From JBBQER01 sp052148155 (GTDB lineage Bacteria > Actinomycetota > Acidimicrobiia > IMCC26256 > PALSA-610): a DNA stretch of 64,000 bases. How positions within the stretch are numbered: position 1 is the first letter of the stretch; the number at the start of each line of letters is the position of its first letter. Where the stretch lies: positions 124,001 through 188,000 of the forward strand of contig JBKQIY010000019.1 of the NCBI GenBank assembly GCA_052148155.1, written 5' to 3'. The notes beneath the pieces are model-generated. The model was not told where the DNA came from. It was given only the letters and a program-made list of their open reading frames with translations, and did no database searches. Below, in pieces: positions 26,298 through 34,399 of the stretch. A program made the translations under genes and the position numbers.

Positions 26298-26495
26298 TTA
26301 CTGGCCACCCTTTTGTACATAGTTTCGCACGAATTCCTCGGCGTTGTCTTCGAGCACCGAGTCGATTTCGTCCAACAGATCGTCGATATCTTCCTTCAGC
26401 TTCTCGCCGCGCTCGGACGAGGCGGGCACCTCTTCGACGACCTCTTCTTCGCGTTCTTTGGGCGCCGGTTTCTGTTTGCGCTCACGTTCCGGCAT
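26298..26495 (-). CDS. pup: Prokaryotic ubiquitin-like protein Pup
   Basis: 65 residues, highly charged, with a C-terminal coiled-coil-forming segment (EKLKEDIDDLLDEIDSVLED), then AEEFVRNYVQKGGQ. The terminal Gln must be deamidated to Glu by Dop before PafA can use it. Residues 25-50 bind the coiled coil of ARC/Mpa. It starts 9 bases after the dop stop. Length and ending match family norms (60-70, GGQ or GGE). Confidence 0.97.
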   Translation of the reverse strand: MPERERKQKPAPKEREEEVVEEVPASSERGEKLKEDIDDLLDEIDSVLEDNAEEFVRNYVQKGGQ

Positions 26496-26504
26496 CAGGT
26501 CCTC

Positions 26505-27995
26505 CTAGGGCGACGCGAGCCGCTCGACGAGCTGGCGTGGCGTCGATACCTCCGTGAACAACTGTGCGACATGCAACTTGCTACCACGCGTGGGCTCCAT
26601 CATCGGGATCCTCCGCAGCGGGTCGCTGCCGACGTCGAGGACCAGACTGTCCCAGTTGGCGGCGACCACGGAGTCAGCCCAGCGGGCCAGGCAGGTGCCC
26701 CGGAAGTAGGCCCGGGTCGTTTCGGGCGGATCGACCATGGCGGCCCGCACGGCGGGCTCTTCGAGCAGGCGTTCGACCTTGCCGGCGCGCACGAGACGTT
26801 CGTACAGCGACCGAGCCGGGCGCACGTCGTGGTATTGGAGGTCGAGGAGCGAGAGCTTCGGATCGCTCCAGCTCAACTTGTCGCGGTCGACGTAGGCGCG
26901 CAACAGGTTGGACTTCGTGACCCAGTCGAGCTGGCCGTCGAGCTCCGACGGGTCGCGTTCGAGCGTAGTGAGCACCTGTTCCCATCGGTCGAGTACCAGT
27001 CCGCAAATCTCGTCGCCGCCGCAGGCCTCGAGACCGCTCTCGTCGGCGTACTTGCGGGCCAGCCGCAAGAACTCCCATTGCATCTCGATCGCGCTGCAGC
27101 GGCCGAGCGAGGCAACTTCGACCGTCGCTCGACACGTCGGGTCGTGCGAGACGGCACGCATCGCAGGCACAGGTCCGCTGATGGACAGGTCCTTGTCGAT
27201 GAAGCCGTCTTCGATCATTGCGAGCACGATCGCAGTCGCGCCGACCTTGAGGAACGTCGCGACCTCGCAGAGATTCGCGTCGCCGACGATGACGTGCAGC
27301 CGACGGTACTTCTGTGGGTCGGCGTGCGGCTCGTCGCGCGTGTTCACGATCGGACGCTTCAGCGTGGTCTCGAGTCCGACCTCTTCCTCGAAAAAGTCGG
27401 CGCGCTGACTGATTTGAAAGTCGACCGCGTCGGCGCCGTTCTCCGAACCGACCTTCCCAGCGCCGGTGAACACTTGCCGCGTGACGAACCACGGGATGAG
27501 GTTGCGTACAAGTGTCGCGAACGGGACCGCGCGATCGACAAGAAAGTTCTCGTGACAGCCGTACGAGTTGCCTTTGCCGTCGCTGTTGTTCTTGTAGACG
27601 ACGATCTCCTGGCCGGACGGCAGCAGCTGGCGGGCCGCGTCCATCGAGCGCGCGAGGATGCGCTCTCCCGCCTTGTCGAAGAGCACCGCCTGCATCGGGT
27701 CGCTGCACTCCGGAGTTGAGTACTCCGGGTGAGCATGATCGACGTAATAACGGGCGCCGTTGGTGAGTACGGCGTTGACGAGATGGGTTTCGACCTCAGG
27801 TGGCTGAGCGCCGTCTCGGGCGAATCCACGCGCGTCGCGGCCCGGAGATTCGTCTTCGAAGTCCCAGCCGACTCGGTGTTGTTCGACGTAGCCGTTGATG
27901 AGGAGGCTCGACGCGATGACCGGGTTGGGGTCCGGGGCGCCCCGCAGCGCGACGCCGTACTCGGTCTCGATGCCGACGATCTTCGGTACGGTCAC
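26505..27995 (-). CDS. dop: Pup deamidase/depupylase Dop
   Basis: 496 residues. The start VPKIVGIETEYGVALRG and YVDHAHPEYSTPE form the nucleotide site; the Dop-specific loop around residues 43-62 (DFEDESPGRDARGFARD) is present, which PafA lacks. IVVYKNNSDGKGNSYGCHENF and VNTRDEPHAD are shared with PafA. It converts PupGln to PupGlu and removes Pup from targets. It follows ARC by 76 bases and precedes pup. Confidence 0.96.
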   Translation of the reverse strand: MTVPKIVGIETEYGVALRGAPDPNPVIASSLLINGYVEQHRVGWDFEDESPGRDARGFARDGAQPPEVETHLVNAVLTNGARYYVDHAHPEYSTPECSDPMQAVLFDKAGERILARSMDAARQLLPSGQEIVVYKNNSDGKGNSYGCHENFLVDRAVPFATLVRNLIPWFVTRQVFTGAGKVGSENGADAVDFQISQRADFFEEEVGLETTLKRPIVNTRDEPHADPQKYRRLHVIVGDANLCEVATFLKVGATAIVLAMIEDGFIDKDLSISGPVPAMRAVSHDPTCRATVEVASLGRCSAIEMQWEFLRLARKYADESGLEACGGDEICGLVLDRWEQVLTTLERDPSELDGQLDWVTKSNLLRAYVDRDKLSWSDPKLSLLDLQYHDVRPARSLYERLVRAGKVERLLEEPAVRAAMVDPPETTRAYFRGTCLARWADSVVAANWDSLVLDVGSDPLRRIPMMEPTRGSKLHVAQLFTEVSTPRQLVERLASP

Positions 27996-28071
27996 GCGGG
28001 CAGTCTACTGGCGGGGCCGTCCCAGTTTCGCCGGCACGCGCCGCAAGGGTCCTTTTCGTGTCAGCGCGCGG

Positions 28072-29826
28072 CTACAGGTACTGGCCGGTCGTCACACGCT
28101 CGATCTGGCGGCCACCTTGCGCTTCACCTTCGTTGACGATCGTGCGCACGTACACGATGCGCTCGCCCTTCTTGCCGGAGATCTTCGCCCAGTCGTCGGG
28201 GTTGGTCGTGTTCGGAAGGTCTTCGTGCTCGCGGAACTCCTGCTTGATGGAATCGAGCAGATCGTCCACGACGATCCCTCGTTCGCCGCCCGCGATCGTG
28301 CGCTTGATCGAAAGCTTCTTCGCTCGGCGCACGATGTTCTCGATCATGGCACCCGACGAGAAGTCCTTGAAGTAGAGCAGCTCCTTGTCGCCGTTCTGGT
28401 AGGTCACCTCGAGGAACTTGTTGTCGTCGCCGGTGTCGTACATGTGCTCGACCGCGGACGAGATCATGCGAGCGACGGCCGCGGACGGATCGCCGTCGGA
28501 GGTTTTCAACTCCGACTCGGCGAGCGGCAGGTTCGGTGTGAGGTATTGGTGGAAGATCTTGGTCGCGCTCTCGGCGTCGGGACGCTCGATCTTGATCTTC
28601 ACGTCGAGGCGTCCGGGTCGCAGGATCGCGGGGTCGATCAGGTCCTCGCGGTTCGACGCGCCGATCACGATCACGTTCTTGAGCGACTCGACCCCGTCGA
28701 TCTCAGCGAGCAGCTGGGGCACGATCGTGGATTCGATATCGGAGCTGATACCTGTCCCGCGCGTGCGGAACAGCGAGTCCATCTCGTCGAAGAAGACGAT
28801 GACGGGGTAACCCTCCTCGCTCTTCTCCCGCGCCCGTTGGAAGATGAGACGGATCTGGCGCTCAGTTTCGCCGACGTACTTGTTGAGCAGCTCCGGACCT
28901 TTGATGTTGAGGAAGTACGAGCGGGCGGAAGCGTTCCCGGTCTTCTCCGCAACGCGCTTGGCCAACGAGTTCGCGACGGCCTTGGCGATCAGGGTCTTGC
29001 CGCAGCCCGGCGGGCCGTACAACAAGATGCCCTTGGGGGGTTGGAGCTCATGCTCTTTGAACAAGTCTCCATAGAGGTACGGCAGCTCGACCGCGTCCTT
29101 GATCATCTCGATCTGCTCGTCGAGGCCGCCGACGTCGTCGTACGAGACGTCGGGGACCTCCTCGAGCACGAGATCTTCGACCTCGGGACGAGGAAGCTTC
29201 TCGAGCAGTAAGCCCGACCGGCCCTCCATCAGCAGATGGTCGCCGGCGTGCAGCTTCTGGCCGATGAGGCTCTCGGCCAGCTCGCAGATCCGTTCTTCGT
29301 CGGCCCGTCCCACAATGAAGGCGCGTGTGCCGTCTTCGAGCAGCTCCTTGAAGGTCACGACTTCGCCCGCGACTTCGGTTCCGCGCGCGAGTACGACGTT
29401 GAGCGACTCGTTGAGCACGACTTCTTGGCCGCGCTGCAGATCGTCAGAGTTGAGCTCGGGGTGCAGCGCGACGCGCATCTTGCGGCCGGCGGTGAAGATG
29501 TCGGCCGTTCCGTCGTCGTTGGTTCCGAGGAACGTTCCGTAGCCCGACGGAGGCATGGTGAGCTTCTCGACGTCTTCCCGGAGGGCGGCAATGTGCTCGC
29601 GTGCCTCACGGAGTGTGGCAGACAGCTTCTCGTTCTGGGAGACCGCCTGGGCGAGCTGCCCCTTGGTCTCGAGGAGGCGCTCCTCCAACGTGCGGACCCG
29701 CTTCGGGGCGTCCTGCAGCCGGCGACGAAGGACAACCACCTCTTCTTCGAGGCCCTTGATCGTCTCTTGGAGCTGGGCGACTTGCCCCTCGTAATCTGCC
29801 AGCCTGCGCTCGTGCTCCGCGGCCAT
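28072..29826 (-). CDS. arc: Proteasome-activating AAA+ ATPase ARC/Mpa
   Basis: 584 residues: N-terminal coiled coil (residues 1-75, for Pup binding), two OB domains (for example GTFLGTNDDGTADIF), an AAA+ module with Walker A GPPGCGKT near residues 270-277 and Walker B VIVFFDEMDSL, and the C-terminus ending GQYL, which inserts into the alpha ring. It unfolds pupylated proteins. AGGAGG lies 8 bases before ATG 29826. It is about 25 residues shorter than M. tuberculosis Mpa. Confidence 0.96.
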   Translation of the reverse strand: MAAEHERRLADYEGQVAQLQETIKGLEEEVVVLRRRLQDAPKRVRTLEERLLETKGQLAQAVSQNEKLSATLREAREHIAALREDVEKLTMPPSGYGTFLGTNDDGTADIFTAGRKMRVALHPELNSDDLQRGQEVVLNESLNVVLARGTEVAGEVVTFKELLEDGTRAFIVGRADEERICELAESLIGQKLHAGDHLLMEGRSGLLLEKLPRPEVEDLVLEEVPDVSYDDVGGLDEQIEMIKDAVELPYLYGDLFKEHELQPPKGILLYGPPGCGKTLIAKAVANSLAKRVAEKTGNASARSYFLNIKGPELLNKYVGETERQIRLIFQRAREKSEEGYPVIVFFDEMDSLFRTRGTGISSDIESTIVPQLLAEIDGVESLKNVIVIGASNREDLIDPAILRPGRLDVKIKIERPDAESATKIFHQYLTPNLPLAESELKTSDGDPSAAVARMISSAVEHMYDTGDDNKFLEVTYQNGDKELLYFKDFSSGAMIENIVRRAKKLSIKRTIAGGERGIVVDDLLDSIKQEFREHEDLPNTTNPDDWAKISGKKGERIVYVRTIVNEGEAQGGRQIERVTTGQYL

Positions 29827-29853
29827 GACTGGGCACCTCCTCGGTCGTGTCGG

Positions 29854-29859
29854 ACCCTA
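29854..29859 (-). promoter_or_regulatory. -10 box (TAGGGT) upstream of arc
   Basis: The hexamer gives a start near 29847 and a short leader holding AGGAGG. A recognisable -35 is missing, so this is tentative. Confidence 0.35.
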
Positions 29860-29955
29860 GTCCCGTGTTCCAGGTCCCGAGCGCGCATCCGATACGTTGA
29901 CGACTTCTCGCAGACCTCGACCGGTCTGAGCTCGATTTCTCACTCAATAGTGTGA

Positions 29956-29961
29956 TAAATT
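29956..29961 (+). promoter_or_regulatory. AT-rich -10 region (TAAATT) upstream of the ferredoxin gene
   Basis: CAATAGTGTGATAAATTACG is unusually AT-rich for this chromosome. TAAATT fits a -10 box, and the dyad-like TGTGATAAATTA might be an operator. The ferredoxin start follows at 30049. Confidence 0.35.
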
Positions 29962-30048
29962 ACGGAACAGCGTTTCGCGGGCGACAGGATCGTCAGCGGA
30001 ACCCGAACCTTTCTTCGACCTCGACACCGCAAAAGTGAGGGCAGCGAG

Positions 30049-30285
30049 ATGAAGGTCTGGATCGACCAGGATCTGTGCACCGGCGACGGCCTGTGCGAGG
30101 AGATCGCGCCCGACGTGTTCACCCTCCTCGACGATGGGCTCGCTTACGTCAAAGAGGGCTCGAAAGTCTTTTCTGACCCTGGTGGGGCCGAAGGGCTGGC
30201 CGGATTCCCCGACAACATGCTCGACGCGGTGGTCGAGGCTGCTGAGGAGTGCCCCGGAGAGTGCATCTTCATCGAAGCTGAATAG
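30049..30285 (+). CDS. [3Fe-4S] ferredoxin
   Basis: 78 residues. The cluster ligands are Cys10 and Cys16 in DLCTGDGLCEE (Cx5C) and the Cys of EECPGECIFIE. Absence of a fourth Cys between them points to a [3Fe-4S] type of the kind that serves cytochrome P450 or other oxygenases in actinobacteria. It has a GGCAGCGAG leader region before ATG 30049. There is no P450 gene nearby; the partner is unknown. Confidence 0.88.
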   Translation: MKVWIDQDLCTGDGLCEEIAPDVFTLLDDGLAYVKEGSKVFSDPGGAEGLAGFPDNMLDAVVEAAEECPGECIFIEAE

Positions 30286-30289
30286 GGCT

Positions 30290-31480
30290 TCAGCTCACGA
30301 GGCAGCGCCCGGTCGCGACGGCCGCCGGATCACGCTCGAGCACCTGGCTGATCACCGGTCTGATTTCGGCGTCGGTCAGCGCGTACGCGGTCGCGCTCCG
30401 GCCGGGATCGATCGCGAATGCCATTCCGATGAGTTCGCCGCGACGGTTGACCAACGCGCCGCCCGAATCGCCCGGCGCGAGCGCGGCCGCGAGCACATAG
30501 ACATGCCGGCGGCTCGTGCCCGTACGGTAGATGTCGGTGCCGACCGCGACGATCTCGTCACCGACTCGAGCAGGTGACGCTCGCAGCGCACCGCCGCCCG
30601 GGTGTCCGTAGACCGCGCCGACACCGCCGACGACACCATCCGCCATGACCAGCGGACGCGCCGCGGGATCGCTCGTCGTGAGCGCGGGGACGTCGAGGAT
30701 GGCGACATCGCGCACCGGATCGAACGCGATCACGGTGGCCGCCATCGCCGATCCCGACGCGTCCTCAACGGTGGTTGCGCGCTCCCCCGCGACCACGTGC
30801 GCGTTGGTCACGACCAGATCTGGTGCCGCAATCCAACCGCTGCCCTCTTGGATTTCGTTGCACGCGCGGCCCGTGACGAGGACCGTCGACGCGCGCACTC
30901 GCATGTCGACCGTCGTCGTGATCGAAGTGCCGGGCGGCGGTCCCGGATTCGGAGGCGACTGCAACGTCCCGAGCGCCGAAGGGTAGGGCGCGTCGGAGAT
31001 GGCGCGTCCCCACGCGGCGAAGCGAGCCGGCTGGCTCGGCGCCCAACGCTCGATCGCGGCCACGATCGTTGAGCCGCGCGCCATGCGTGCCGGCCAGCCT
31101 TTCGCGGTTGCCAGTGAGGGGATCACCATCCACAACAACGCGAGCACGCCTACCACCCCGACGATCGCGCCCGCGAGCCGATCCCACCGTGGCAGCCGTT
31201 TGCGCATCGGCACGATCCGATGCACGAGTCCGCCGACCGCCAAACCCACGGTCTGGCCGAGCAACGCGACCAGCACGAGAAAGAGCACCGCGACCGAGGC
31301 ACGATTCGCCGGTTTGCTGCCGCCGAAGGTGGTGACCACCCGCGGGACGAAGCGAACGCCGATCCCCAAACCGACAACGACCCCCGCCCACGCGACGACG
31401 CGCGCGACGAAGCCGAGGCGCCATCCTCCCACTCCGGCGCCGAGGATCAGCACCAGAACGACGAGGTCGAGCGTGTTCAC
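30290..31480 (-). CDS. MarP-like membrane serine protease (CvpA and trypsin-like domains)
   Basis: 396 residues. The first 170 carry four membrane helices of the CvpA type (LDLVVLVLILGAGVGGWRLGF and so on); the rest is a chymotrypsin-fold protease with His in VTNAHVVAG, Asp in VRDVAILDV and Ser in APGDSGGALVNRRGE. Two Cys (GRACNEI and GRCLVS) may form the redox disulfide known in M. tuberculosis MarP, which protects against acid and oxidative stress. I placed the start at GTG 31480, where the first helix begins. The protease domain should face the periplasm. Confidence 0.82.
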   Translation of the reverse strand: MNTLDLVVLVLILGAGVGGWRLGFVARVVAWAGVVVGLGIGVRFVPRVVTTFGGSKPANRASVAVLFLVLVALLGQTVGLAVGGLVHRIVPMRKRLPRWDRLAGAIVGVVGVLALLWMVIPSLATAKGWPARMARGSTIVAAIERWAPSQPARFAAWGRAISDAPYPSALGTLQSPPNPGPPPGTSITTTVDMRVRASTVLVTGRACNEIQEGSGWIAAPDLVVTNAHVVAGERATTVEDASGSAMAATVIAFDPVRDVAILDVPALTTSDPAARPLVMADGVVGGVGAVYGHPGGGALRASPARVGDEIVAVGTDIYRTGTSRRHVYVLAAALAPGDSGGALVNRRGELIGMAFAIDPGRSATAYALTDAEIRPVISQVLERDPAAVATGRCLVS

Positions 31481-31496
31481 GCGGCGAAGGGGAGGC

Positions 31497-32294
31497 TCAC
31501 GTATCCCGTGCCAGCAGCCGGCCGTGGGTGAGGAAACCCGTATGCGCGACCATCCGGTGGTCGGGTCGGATCGACTGGCCCTCGACGTGCCAGGTGCGTT
31601 GGAGCACTTCGAGCGTCTCGACCATACCGAACGGCGCGTTCGCGAGCTCCTCACGCAGCCTTCCGACCTGCAAGATCGTGGGAAGGTACGCCAGGAGAAT
31701 GCCGCCCGGGCGGAGCGATTCGAGCGCGTGCTTCACGACACGCCACGGCTCGGGCAGGTCCAGCAGGATCCGGTCGAGGTCATGTTCGTCGATTCCCTCG
31801 TAGACATCGCGCACCTCGATCGACAGTGGCACTTCGCCGCCGAGGAACCCGTGCACATTGCGCAGCGCACGTTGTGCGAAGTCGTCGCGGATCTCATAGC
31901 CGGTCACGTGACCGGTCGGGCCGATCGCGCGCAACAGGGCCGTCGTCAGCGCTCCCGACCCCACTCCCGACTCAAGGACGCGCGCGCCGGGAAACACGTC
32001 AGCGAGCACGAGGATCGGTCCGAGATCCTTCGGATAGATCACCTGCGCGCCGCGCGGCATCTCCAGCACATATTCAGCGAGGGTCGGCCGCACGGCAACG
32101 AGGCGGGCACCCCGCGAGGTATGGACCGTCGTCCCGTCAGAATGGCCGATCAGGTCGTCGTGGGCCACGATGCCGGCATGGGTGTGAAATTGTCCGCCGA
32201 CCTCGAGCGTGACGAGGTGACGCCGCTTCTTGTAATCGACGAGCAGCACCTGATCGCCTGCCGCGAACTCCCCCGCGATGTCCATGCGACTCAC
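31497..32294 (-). CDS. trmI: tRNA (adenine-58-N1)-methyltransferase
   Basis: 265 residues with an N-terminal beta domain and a class I methyltransferase core: SAM motif RVLESGVGSGALT, acidic VTGYEIRDDF and catalytic-site DLPEPW. It makes m1A at position 58 of the tRNA T-loop. M. tuberculosis Rv2118c, close to the mpa gene, is the same enzyme. I used GTG 32294, which overlaps the stop of the ttuA-like gene (GTGA); ATG 32285 three codons later is the alternative. The two upstream genes encode a second T-loop modification system. Confidence 0.9.
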   Translation of the reverse strand: MSRMDIAGEFAAGDQVLLVDYKKRRHLVTLEVGGQFHTHAGIVAHDDLIGHSDGTTVHTSRGARLVAVRPTLAEYVLEMPRGAQVIYPKDLGPILVLADVFPGARVLESGVGSGALTTALLRAIGPTGHVTGYEIRDDFAQRALRNVHGFLGGEVPLSIEVRDVYEGIDEHDLDRILLDLPEPWRVVKHALESLRPGGILLAYLPTILQVGRLREELANAPFGMVETLEVLQRTWHVEGQSIRPDHRMVAHTGFLTHGRLLARDT

Positions 32295-33217
32295 GTCTCG
32301 ACGCGTACGGGGATCTGGCGAGTAGCTCGGGCGCGCAACCGGCAGAACGCACAGATCTCGGCTGGGGTCGGCGCACCGCACTCCGGACAGGGGTGCAGGT
32401 CGTCGCGCTCGTCGACCGCGTCACCGGCGAAGCGCTCGTGCGCGCGCTCGATGAAGCCGAACAAGAATGCGGCCTTGGTCCCGGGCGACCGCTCCTCGAT
32501 CTCGTTGAGCAGCGCCTTGTATCCGAGGTGACGGTTGCCTGTCGCCATCGGACACTCCTCGATGATGTAGTCGATGCCGGTCAGCACGCAGTACGCCGCG
32601 AGCTCACGTTCACCGAGCCTCACGAGCGGCTTCACTTTGCGTACGAACCCTGGCGCGGCCGCCAAGATGGGATGCTGGCGGCCGAGATAGGCCGCGTCCC
32701 AGCGCAACACGTTGCCGAGCAGCACCGCGGCCTCGTCATCGAGATTATGACCGGTCGCAAGTACGTCATAGCCGTTCGAGCGCGCCGCGTCGTTGAACAC
32801 GTGGCGCTTCGACAGGCCGCACGCCGAACAAGGAACGCGATGGATTGCCTTCGAAGCTTCGGGAACGTCGAAACCGAACGTGGTCCGCAAGTCGACCTCG
32901 AGGAGCGGCCAACCCTTGCGCTCGGCGAACGCCCGCGCGTACTCGCCTGATCGGTCGGAGTATTCCCCGATGCCGAGGCCGACATACAACCCGTCAGCGT
33001 CATAGCCCAGTTCCCGCAAGAGTTGCCACAGCCCGAGGGAGTCCTTGCCGCCCGACACCGCCACGAGGACGCGCTCGCCCGCCGCGATCATGTCGTGGTC
33101 TTCGATCGCGCGACGCACCTGCTCTGCGCAATGACGTGTGAAGCACGCGGCGCAAAAGCCCGCGTTGTGACGACGCACATCGATCACCGCCGGTTCGCGA
33201 CACCGGCGACACTTCAC
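32291..33217 (-). CDS. ttuA: TtuA-like tRNA thiolase (2-thiouridine/2-thioribothymidine synthase)
   Basis: 308 residues, a PP-loop ATPase flanked by zinc fingers. N-terminal CRRCREPAVI and FCAACF, C-terminal CPECG and CAFC supply two zinc sites. The PP-loop is AVSGGKDSLG. Three Cys expected to bind the [4Fe-4S] cluster are in VPCSACGLSKR and IIEECPMAT. In Thermus, TtuA thiolates U54/T54 of tRNA using sulfur from TtuB. The GTG start overlaps the carrier gene stop by GTGA and its own stop overlaps trmI. Confidence 0.85.
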   Translation of the reverse strand: MKCRRCREPAVIDVRRHNAGFCAACFTRHCAEQVRRAIEDHDMIAAGERVLVAVSGGKDSLGLWQLLRELGYDADGLYVGLGIGEYSDRSGEYARAFAERKGWPLLEVDLRTTFGFDVPEASKAIHRVPCSACGLSKRHVFNDAARSNGYDVLATGHNLDDEAAVLLGNVLRWDAAYLGRQHPILAAAPGFVRKVKPLVRLGERELAAYCVLTGIDYIIEECPMATGNRHLGYKALLNEIEERSPGTKAAFLFGFIERAHERFAGDAVDERDDLHPCPECGAPTPAEICAFCRLRARATRQIPVRVET

Positions 33218-33414
33218 CGCGCACCCCCCGAGACGACCGGGCGGATCTCCACCACGTCATCGTCGCAAAGGTGCTCGTCTCCGGTCGCGAGGGTGTCGTT
33301 GCGAATGACGAGCACGGACTCCGGAACCACCTCGAGATTCGTCAGAAGCTGCGCGACGGTGCGCGGCGCCGGTACATCGAGCTCACGGCGCGGGTTGCGC
33401 AGGACAACTTTCAT
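33214..33414 (-). CDS. Ubiquitin-like sulfur carrier (TtuB/ThiS/MoaD type)
   Basis: 66 residues of beta-grasp type: KVVLRNPRRELDV, TVAQLLTNLEV, VLVIRNDTLATGDEHL and VVEIRPVVSGGAR. Carriers of this family end in Gly-Gly, which is thiocarboxylated; here the diglycine is followed by Ala-Arg, so a peptidase would have to trim it or the carrier works without trimming. It is the first gene of a set overlapping ttuA. No E1-like activator (MoeB/ThiF/TtuC) is in the window. Confidence 0.8.
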   Translation of the reverse strand: MKVVLRNPRRELDVPAPRTVAQLLTNLEVVPESVLVIRNDTLATGDEHLCDDDVVEIRPVVSGGAR

Positions 33415-33527
33415 GATTCGGCTACGACCTCCGGCCCACGATCACGCCAAGGCGCTGCGAGACGATCCCGACCTCCGGAACTGCGCCTGCCCCATATTCA
33501 GGCCAGGGTACCGGCGCGGAGCCGCGG

Positions 33528-33740
33528 TTATCGCTTGGCCGGCACTTTCGTGATGACCTCGAACTGATCGCCCGCAACCAAACGCGTGCGGAAGAGGATG
33601 TCTTCGCGGTCGCGGGCGAAGTAACGCAGGAGACGGACGCCGCCGGCGACGGTCGCGACGATGAGCCAGACGCGCGAACCGTTTCGACCTCGACGCCACC
33701 CAGTGGTGGTCAGGCGGCGAAGGAGAGACTCGAACATCAC
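33528..33740 (-). CDS. Small basic membrane-associated protein
   Basis: 70 residues: a basic N-terminus (LLRRLTTTGWRRGRNGSR), one hydrophobic segment (VWLIVATVAGGVRLLRYF) and a short beta-like tail (FRTRLVAGDQFEVITKVP). It overlaps the previous gene by GTGA. The three genes from 34287 to 33528 look like a unit of membrane proteins. Not recognised. Confidence 0.5.
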   Translation of the reverse strand: MMFESLLRRLTTTGWRRGRNGSRVWLIVATVAGGVRLLRYFARDREDILFRTRLVAGDQFEVITKVPAKR

Positions 33741-33964
33741 AGACGCCTGATCTCGAGCACCGTCTGGCGTCTCTTTCCTTTGCGACGGCCCAACAGATAC
33801 GCGGCAGCGATCGTGACGACCGCCACTCCGACCGCGATCGCGATCGCCGGAACCTTCGCCGCTTCGGCACGCTGATCGACTTCGCCCCGCAGCTCCTGCA
33901 GCTTGGCCTCGATGTCATCGCGTGTGATCTTGTGGTCGGTGACCACAGCCGTCTTGGCACTCAT
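33737..33964 (-). CDS. Small membrane protein with N-terminal coil (DUF3618-like)
   Basis: 75 residues. A charged helix (ITRDDIEAKLQELRGEVDQRAEAAK) precedes one membrane helix (IAIAVGVAVVTIAAAYLLG) and a basic tail (RRKGKRR). The pattern resembles DUF3618 proteins that often sit with holin-like membrane proteins in actinobacteria. ATG 33964 overlaps the upstream stop (ATGA). Confidence 0.55.
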   Translation of the reverse strand: MSAKTAVVTDHKITRDDIEAKLQELRGEVDQRAEAAKVPAIAIAVGVAVVTIAAAYLLGRRKGKRRQTVLEIRRL

Positions 33965-34287
33965 GATCTCGCACTCCTTTCGGATTTGCGCGCCCGTCTC
34001 GACCGAGCGATCCATACGACCGCGGCGACGATGAGGAGCGCGACGACGACCGCCAAGTACGGCACCCACGACCAGTTGCCGTGCACGGCCCACCCGTGAA
34101 TGCTCTGCAGCGCACGGAGCAGACCAACGGCGAGGAAACCGACGCCGGTACCGATGAGCAACGCGCCGCCCAGTCCGAAGCCGACCGTGCGCGTCAAGCC
34201 CTTGAGCGGATCCGTCGCCTCTTGCTTGGCGTACGCGATCACGAGGTCCTTCAGCTCGCGCACTGTCTGCTGCGGGTTGTCGGCCAC
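33961..34287 (-). CDS. Phage-holin-like superfamily membrane protein
   Basis: 108 residues. An N-terminal helix (TVRELKDLVIAYAKQEATD) is followed by two membrane helices (TVGFGLGGALLIGTGVGFLAVGLL and VPYLAVVVALLIVAAVVWIA) and a basic tail. This plan matches the chromosomal 'phage holin family' (DUF1469-like) proteins of actinobacteria, which are not phage lysis genes. The GTG 34287 start has GGAG upstream. It heads the three-gene unit. Confidence 0.6.
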   Translation of the reverse strand: MADNPQQTVRELKDLVIAYAKQEATDPLKGLTRTVGFGLGGALLIGTGVGFLAVGLLRALQSIHGWAVHGNWSWVPYLAVVVALLIVAAVVWIARSRRARKSERSARS

Positions 34288-34399
34288 TCATCTCCAGTCA
34301 GGTCGGGCGTACGAGTCTCGTCGCGGCGATCCGCCGGACGCAACCGCCCAATACGGCCGATTGACCGTATTGTCGGGGTCGATCTAGTGCTCGACGCGG

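Noticed and set aside
26169..27719. Long open frame of about 516 codons on the + strand
   Set aside because: It is antisense to dop and reads as a high-GC mirror with no recognisable family; dop on the other strand has clear catalytic motifs.
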